From CAZMMV01 sp964637035 (GTDB taxonomy: Bacteria; Bacillota; Clostridia; Tissierellales; Tissierellaceae), in NCBI GenBank assembly GCA_964637035.1, contig CAZWTU010000022.1:1-21682 (forward strand): DNA of 21,682 bases. The letters are read 5' to 3'. Both the position numbers and the translations under genes were made by a program. Positions 17,020 to 21,682 of the stretch are shown one piece after another; position 1 is the stretch's first letter, and each line of letters starts with the position of its first letter. The notes under the pieces were generated by a model. It worked only from the letters and a program-made list of their open reading frames with translations, made no database searches and had not been told where the DNA came from.

Positions 17020-17031
17020 CTATTGTTTGTA
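16999..17031 (+). repeat. Dispersed stem-loop repeat, copy 3
   Basis: GACAAACAAAATGATCTGTC, then CCTATTGTTTGTA. The ACAAACA and TGTTTGT arms are perfect and the core TCTGTCCCTA is conserved. It contains the stop codon (CTA on this strand, 17020-17022) and the last three codons of the minus-strand pdxA gene. Confidence 0.8.
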
Positions 17032-18167
17032 TACCTTTCCGTACTTGACTGCCACCTTTACAGCCTCTATCATACTAACTGGAGATGCAATGTTCTTTCC
17101 TGCAATATCATAGGCAGTACCATGGTCTACTGATGTTCTGAGAAAGGGCATTGAATTTGTAAGGGCTATAGNNNNNNNNNNNNNNNNNNNNNNNNNNNNN
17201 NNNNNNNNNNNNNNNNNNNNNNNNNNNNNNNNNNNNNNNNNNNNNNNNNNNNNNNNNNNNNNNNNNNNNNNGTACCATGGTCTACTGATGTTCTGAGAAA
17301 GGGCATTGAATTTGTAAGGGCTATAGTCTTTTCAAAATTATAAGTCTTAGCAGCTATATGTCCTTGGTCATGATAAAGTGATAAAACTCCAGCATATTTC
17401 CCCTGAAGTGCCTGATAAAAAACAGAATCTCCAGCAATTGGCCCTACTACATCAAATCCTCGCCTTTGAGCTTCCTTAACTGCCGGAGCAATTTCTTCTA
17501 CTTCTTCAGATCCAAAAAGTCCATTCTCACCAGAATGTGGATTTAATCCTGCTATAGCCAGCCTACCTGTAACTCCTAATCTTTCCAAAGCCTGTGTACA
17601 TCTTTCAATATATTCAAGTATACGGTCATATTTAACAAAATCTACAGATTTTCTAAGGGAAACATGCCTAGACAAAAAGAATATCCTTAAATCTTCCACT
17701 TCAAACATAGTTAAAGGATCCTTTACACCAGAAATATCTTCAAATATTTCTGTATGTCCAATAAAGGGTACTCCTCCAATATTCATAGATTGCTTATTTA
17801 TAGGGGGAGTAGCAATTACATCTACTAGGTTTTCCATAGCCATATCTCCTGCTTTTTTAACGTAAGTATATGCAGCCCTACCACATAAAGCATTTACTTC
17901 CCCTAATTTAAAGTCACTTTTAACAAAATCCATATCTATTAAATCTATAGTTCCATATTGAAACTTTGGCTTATTTGTTTCTGTAACTATATTTACATCT
18001 AAATTTAAACCAGTAAATTGTAATGCTTGGTCAACCACAAATTTATCCCCTATTAAAAGCATATTACATATTTCATACAATTCTTTTTCATTAAAAGTCT
18101 TCACTACTATTTCTGGTCCAATACCACAGGGGTCACCTAATGGTATTCCTATAACTAATTTATTCAT
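17020..18167 (-). CDS. pdxA: PdxA-family 4-hydroxythreonine-4-phosphate (or threonate-4-phosphate) dehydrogenase, interrupted by an assembly gap
   Basis: PdxA is an NAD- and metal-dependent dehydrogenase that oxidises and decarboxylates 4-phosphohydroxy-threonine; the PdxA2 branch acts on threonate or erythronate 4-phosphate in sugar-acid catabolism. Present are GDPCGIGPEI (11-20), metal ligands His168, His211 (NPHSGENG) and His266 (YHDQGH), GPIAGDSVF, and a C-terminal SVDHGTAYDIAGKNIASPVS. The 100 Ns at 17172-17271 and one of two identical 55-base flanks must be dropped. This leaves 993 bases, exactly 330 codons and a stop, so the gene is complete in the organism. AGGAGG precedes the ATG. 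Its neighbours are catabolic and no other PLP-synthesis gene is seen, so the PdxA2 role is considered at least as likely. The C-terminus YKQ lies in a dispersed repeat. Confidence 0.9.
17117..17326. other. Assembly gap: 100 Ns between identical 55-bp flanks
   Basis: Bases 17117-17171 and 17272-17326 are identical over 55 positions (GTACCATGGTCTACTG ... AAGGGCTATAG), with exactly 100 Ns between them. Both copies encode the same part of PdxA. Two contigs that overlap by 55 bases were scaffolded without being merged; no real sequence is missing. Confidence 0.95.
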
Positions 18168-18335
18168 TAATAATTCCTCCTATTGAATCCCTAGCTAATA
18201 AAATTGCCAGGGTTATTTTTGATTTTTACGGCTATACTTATCATTATAACACCTATTTATTATATCACTTATTCCCCTTCTTCATCAATTAGCTGATTTG
18301 CAACTTTGCTTCTACCACTGCCCTATTATATTGAT

Positions 18336-18356
18336 TTCTACTTCATTCTAGTAGAA
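18336..18356. promoter_or_regulatory. Inverted repeat in the pdxA / alcohol dehydrogenase divergent region
   Basis: TTCTACT-N7-AGTAGAA is a perfect 7-bp inverted repeat about 90 bases upstream of the alcohol dehydrogenase start. It could be an operator. The rest of 18168-18443 is A+T-rich and holds the pdxA ribosome binding site and a minus-strand TATAAT at 18248-18243 with no good -35. No other structure was recognised. Confidence 0.3.
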
Positions 18357-18443
18357 TATTTATAATGCTTTTGCAAATAATATGATAGTATTAGTGTGAA
18401 TAATTATATTGATATATAAAAACATGAAAAGGAGATGAATAAT

Positions 18444-19613
18444 TTGACTATTAGTTTTAGCATTCCAACAAATATACATTTTGGCCAAGGTAAGATTAAT
18501 GATTTAGTAAAAATTGCAAAAGCCTATGGGACTAATTGCCTATTGGTAACCACTGATAGTAAGGATGATTCACCATTAGATAAATTATACGAAAAGATAA
18601 AGGAACAACTGAATGATTCTGATTTCAATGTTACTCACTATAGAGAAGTGGCTCCAGATCCAACTACAGAAATAGTAGAAAAAGGCATACAAATCCTTCA
18701 GGACAATAATATCGATTTTGTTTTAGCTGTGGGTGGAGGTTCCAGTATTGACACTGCAAAAACAATCTGTTTGTTAAACGATTTAAAAGAAATAGATTGG
18801 TCCAGTATTTTCAATAACTATACAAACCCCCATGAAAATTATAAGCCTATATCCAGTAAATATATACCTCTGATTTCCGTTGCAACAACAGCAGGAACAG
18901 GATCAGAAGTTACTCAGGCAGCAGTTATCTCAAGGGGAGAGGAAAAAAACAGTATATTTCATCCCTTAAACTACTCTGACCATGCAATACTAGATCCAGA
19001 TCTTTTACTATCATTACCAAAGAAATTAACAGCTTCTACTGGCTTTGATGCCTTTTGTCATGCCTTTGAAAGTTATATCAACCCATCTGCATCAGTCTTT
19101 AGTGAATTGGCTTCCTTAGAAGCAATAAGGGCTATAAAGGATTATCTTCTTAAGTCAACTAAAGATCTAACAAATGTAAAATATAGAAGCAAGTTATTAT
19201 ATGCACAGACCTTAGCTGGAGTAGGACTTTCCAATGCAGGAGCGGCAGCACCTCATCCATTAGCTGAAATCATAGGTGGCATAGGAAATATAAGTCATGG
19301 AGAATCCTTAGCTTTAGTATTCCCAGAATTTCTTGCAAATAATTATAAAAACAACATTGATAAATTTGCAAATGTAGCTAGATTATTTGACCAGGAACTA
19401 GAAATAATAGAGGATATAGAAGCAGCTTCACAACTTGGAAATCTTATAAAGCAGTTTCTAATAGATTTAGATCTATATTATAGCTTTGACGATTATAATA
19501 TAAAAGAAAACCAATTTGATAATATTATTAATTGTCCAGTTTTAGGATTTCTACCCTTTGGATCAAAAGAAGACTTACAAAAGATAATACTTGATTCAAA
19601 AAATAATAGATAA
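18444..19613 (+). CDS. Iron-containing (group III) alcohol dehydrogenase
   Basis: An NAD(P)-dependent dehydrogenase of the Fe-ADH family, 389 residues from the TTG at 18444. An ATG nine bases upstream directly abuts the AAGGAG ribosome binding site and is too close, so TTG is preferred, giving MTISFSIPTNIHFGQGK. The nucleotide-binding AVGGGSSIDTAK (about 95-106) and ATTAGTGSEVT are present. The metal ligands Asp202, His206 (FDAFCHAFES), His271 and His285 (ISHGES) keep the family spacing. It resembles the butanol-dehydrogenase/BDH-like branch that reduces aldehydes during fermentation; the substrate cannot be told from sequence. It is divergent from pdxA, convergent with the tryptophanase gene, and appears to be a single-gene unit. 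Confidence 0.92.
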   Translation: MTISFSIPTNIHFGQGKINDLVKIAKAYGTNCLLVTTDSKDDSPLDKLYEKIKEQLNDSDFNVTHYREVAPDPTTEIVEKGIQILQDNNIDFVLAVGGGSSIDTAKTICLLNDLKEIDWSSIFNNYTNPHENYKPISSKYIPLISVATTAGTGSEVTQAAVISRGEEKNSIFHPLNYSDHAILDPDLLLSLPKKLTASTGFDAFCHAFESYINPSASVFSELASLEAIRAIKDYLLKSTKDLTNVKYRSKLLYAQTLAGVGLSNAGAAAPHPLAEIIGGIGNISHGESLALVFPEFLANNYKNNIDKFANVARLFDQELEIIEDIEAASQLGNLIKQFLIDLDLYYSFDDYNIKENQFDNIINCPVLGFLPFGSKEDLQKIILDSKNNR

Positions 19614-19624
19614 ATCATTAAAAA

Positions 19625-19654
19625 GCAGATAAGAATTAGAAAATTCTTATCTGC
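19625..19654. terminator. Bidirectional terminator between alcohol dehydrogenase and tryptophanase genes
   Basis: A perfect 13-bp stem, GCAGATAAGAATT and its complement, closes an AGAA tetraloop. It is preceded by AAAA and followed by a T-rich stretch (CTTATTATTTTTTG), so it can end transcripts of the convergent genes from both sides. It begins 12 bases after the alcohol dehydrogenase stop. Confidence 0.9.
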
Positions 19655-19669
19655 CTTATTATTTTTTGT

Positions 19670-21055
19670 TTATAATAGTTCGAATCCTGCTGTAAAGTGT
19701 CTTAGGGAGGTAATAGTTCCTTCATATACTAATTTCATTCCCTTGTAACTGTCTCTGTTTTCATATATTTCGCTTAAGGCTTCTACAATAACATCCATAT
19801 GGTTGTTTGTATATACCCTTCTTGAAAGTGAAATTCTCATTGTCTCTAATTCAGGCCATATTGGTTCCCCAGTTTCCTTATCCTTTGACCCAAAAGCACA
19901 TGCTCCTAATTCAACAGCCCTAACCCCAGCTATCTCATAAAGGGCTACAACAAGTCTTTGAGATGGGAATTCACTTTGTGGTATGTGTGGAAAAAATCTT
20001 CTTCCATCAACATATACTCCATGACCACCTGTAGGCTCTATTATAGGAATTCCTTTTTCTTTAAGCCTATCTCCTAAATATTTTACCTGATTAATTCTAT
20101 ATTCAAGATATTGTTCATCTACAACTTCTTGCAATCCAACTGCTAAAGCTTCCATATCCCTACCTGACATACCACCATAAGTTATGAAACCTTCATGAAC
20201 TATTGCTAATTGATTTGCTACAGCAAATACATCTTCATTTCTTGTTAGAAACAAACCACCCATATTAACAAGTCCGTCTTTTTTTGAACTCATAGTTGCA
20301 GTCTCACAATAAGAGAACATTTCATTTGTAATCTCTTTTATGGTTTTATCCTCATATCCTTTTTCTCTAGTTTTAATAAAGTATGCATTTTCAGCTAATC
20401 TTGCACTATCAATAACAACTGGGATGTTGTGTTTGTTTGCAAGTTCACTTACTTGTCTAATATTTTCCATAGATACTGGTTGACCACCATTATTATTACA
20501 AGTAACTGTTATAATTACTACGGATATATTTTCTTCCCCTTTTTCTTCAATTAGGCTTCTCATTTTATCAAGGTCAATATTTCCCTTAAATGGATGGGAT
20601 TCACTTGCTGGGTCCATGCCTTCATCTATTACATAATCTACAGCCAAAGCACCTAAGACTTCAGCATTACCTCTAAATGTATCAAAGTGCATATTTCCTA
20701 TGGCATATTTACCTTCTTCTGCATATATCTTAGCCATAATATAATCTGCTGCCCTTCCTTGATGAGTTGGTTGTATATATGGCATTCCAAATACTGACTT
20801 TGCAGATTCTACTAGCCTAAAAAAGCTAGGTGATCCTGCATAAGATTCGTCCCCTACCATCATAGCTGCCCACTGATTTGTACTCATTGCAGAAGTACCA
20901 CTATCAGTTATACAGTCAACGTAAACATTTTCAGACCTAAGTTTAAAAGCATTGTACTGAGCCTCTTTTAACCATTCTCTTCTTTCAGCTATTGTAGATT
21001 TTTTAATTGGTTCAACTACCTTAATCCTAAATGGTTCAGCATTCATATATTTCAT
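19670..21055 (-). CDS. tnaA: Tryptophanase (beta-eliminating lyase family)
   Basis: A PLP-dependent beta-eliminating lyase that would split tryptophan to indole, pyruvate and ammonia. It has 461 residues from the ATG at 21055, which has AAAGGAG at good spacing; the longer frame starts at a TTG inside the leader. The PLP lysine is Lys259 in MSSKKDG. LTDSGT/PTHQGR-type motifs (ITDSGTSAMS, PTHQGRAA), NNNGGQPVSM and IDSARLAENAYFIK mark the tryptophanase / tyrosine phenol-lyase family. Three positions separate the two enzymes: tyrosine phenol-lyase has Thr124, Arg381 and Phe448. Here they are Asp125, Leu383 and His453, as in tryptophanase. No TnaC-like leader peptide is seen in the 51-base upstream spacer. 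It follows an epimerase-like gene and is probably co-transcribed with it. Confidence 0.85.
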   Translation of the reverse strand: MKYMNAEPFRIKVVEPIKKSTIAERREWLKEAQYNAFKLRSENVYVDCITDSGTSAMSTNQWAAMMVGDESYAGSPSFFRLVESAKSVFGMPYIQPTHQGRAADYIMAKIYAEEGKYAIGNMHFDTFRGNAEVLGALAVDYVIDEGMDPASESHPFKGNIDLDKMRSLIEEKGEENISVVIITVTCNNNGGQPVSMENIRQVSELANKHNIPVVIDSARLAENAYFIKTREKGYEDKTIKEITNEMFSYCETATMSSKKDGLVNMGGLFLTRNEDVFAVANQLAIVHEGFITYGGMSGRDMEALAVGLQEVVDEQYLEYRINQVKYLGDRLKEKGIPIIEPTGGHGVYVDGRRFFPHIPQSEFPSQRLVVALYEIAGVRAVELGACAFGSKDKETGEPIWPELETMRISLSRRVYTNNHMDVIVEALSEIYENRDSYKGMKLVYEGTITSLRHFTAGFELL

Positions 21056-21106
21056 AAAACTACTCCTTTCAATTTTCAAGATTTATCAATTTAAGTTTAT
21101 CCTAAT

Positions 21107-21682
21107 TTATTTTAAGTTGTATTTTTTTGCAGAAGCATCAATAGCTTCCCTACATGCTTTAACTCCTGCTGTAATTCCCTCAGGATATTTAAATATTGCA
21201 GATGATAGAATAACAACATCAGGATTACAAGCAATCAACGGGTCCATATTATCATGTCTAAGGCCACCATCTATAGCTAATTCACATTTAGGATTTTTTT
21301 CATCTATAAGTTTTCTTGATCTTTGAACTAAATCAATAACACTTCTTCTCCAACCCCAGTTATCTTTACCATCAGTTTCATCTACACCATGTACTACTAC
21401 ATGTAATCTATCTATATCGTATATGGATTCTTCCACGAAACTTAGCGGTGTATAGCATCCAATTGTCAACCCTACCTTCATTCCAAACTCACGGCAATAA
21501 TTAATAATATATGCTAATTGAGCTCCAATGAAATGTTCAGCAGGCAATACAAGCATATCTGCCCCTGCAGCAGCAATTTTTTCAATAAATAATCTATCAC
21601 ATGTCAATGTATAAAAATGACATTCTATCATTTTATCAGTAACAGGTCTAATACCTTCAATTATCTGATGTCCACCCATTAA
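21107..21682 (-). CDS. Ribulose-phosphate 3-epimerase-like TIM-barrel protein (partial, cut by the window edge)
   Basis: At least 191 codons are visible and the frame runs off the window, so the N-terminus (about 30-40 residues with the first beta strand) is missing; the internal ATG at 21679 is not trusted as start. The ribulose-phosphate epimerase pattern is recognisable: ECHFYT holds the second metal histidine, FIEKIAAAGADMLVLPAEH is the third strand and helix, and LAIDGGLRHDN carries the catalytic Asp. The usual MDG after the first strand reads MGG here. Several residues differ from canonical Rpe, so it may act on another sugar phosphate. It lies 51 bases upstream of tryptophanase on the same strand. 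Confidence 0.75.
   Translation of the reverse strand, partial: LMGGHQIIEGIRPVTDKMIECHFYTLTCDRLFIEKIAAAGADMLVLPAEHFIGAQLAYIINYCREFGMKVGLTIGCYTPLSFVEESIYDIDRLHVVVHGVDETDGKDNWGWRRSVIDLVQRSRKLIDEKNPKCELAIDGGLRHDNMDPLIACNPDVVILSSAIFKYPEGITAGVKACREAIDASAKKYNLK

Noticed and set aside
17020..18167. A frameshifted or duplicated pdxA pseudogene.
   Set aside because: The break is explained exactly by 100 Ns plus a 55-bp contig overlap; the repaired frame is full length with all metal ligands.
19670..21055. Tyrosine phenol-lyase as the name of the lyase.
   Set aside because: All three residues that set phenol-lyase specificity are of the tryptophanase type.
21080..21106. A TnaC-type leader peptide upstream of tryptophanase.
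   Set aside because: The spacer is 51 bases, has no short frame with a critical Trp codon, and no rut-like region.

Overview
The window comes from a low-GC Gram-positive bacterium, most likely a clostridium of the Tissierellales type. This rests on the strong A+T bias, AGGAGG-type ribosome binding sites, TTG starts, and a complete WalRK regulon with YycH, YycI and WalJ beside rlmH. The placement is an inference from gene content and was not searched.

Region 1 (1-8534, genes on the minus strand) is the essential cell-wall two-component locus. From a sigma-A promoter at 8322-8350 the order is walR, walK, a secreted Ig-like protein, yycH, yycI, walJ (yycJ), surE and a 100-residue protein of unknown function. 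A perfect 30-bp palindromic terminator follows, and then rlmH on its own. A textbook WalR box (TGTAAC-N5-TGTAAC) with a -10 hexamer lies between walK and the Ig-like gene. The lower half of the operon, including the WalK modulators, is therefore probably under WalR control.

Region 2 (8535-14146) is an accessory block. Two overlapping WYL-domain regulators on the minus strand diverge from two genes on the plus strand. The first plus-strand gene encodes a membrane-anchored protein ending in a His/Asp/Phe tandem repeat. The second encodes a 799-residue protein: an N6-methyltransferase-like domain that has lost the NPPF catalytic motif, an HsdS-like target-recognition domain, a coiled coil, and a C-terminal domain carrying the HEPN ribonuclease signature RNPAAH. 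This is the best candidate for an undescribed system, possibly a defence or DNA/RNA-sensing module.

Region 3 (14259-21682) is metabolic: a SERCA-type Ca2+ P-type ATPase on the plus strand, a PdxA-family dehydrogenase on the minus strand, an iron-dependent alcohol dehydrogenase on the plus strand, and a minus-strand pair of a truncated ribulose-phosphate-3-epimerase-like gene followed by a tryptophanase. The pdxA gene is interrupted by 100 Ns flanked by identical 55-bp sequences. This is an assembly artefact: removing it restores a full 330-residue protein.

Two families of small dispersed repeats punctuate the gene ends. One has four copies of an element with the core TCTGTCCCTA inside a short stem-loop. 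The other is a GTCATYCTGA-type imperfect palindrome. No rRNA, tRNA, CRISPR array or transposase gene was seen, and no gene-free stretch exceeds 300 bases; the two longest (8256-8534 and 18168-18443) are described as features.
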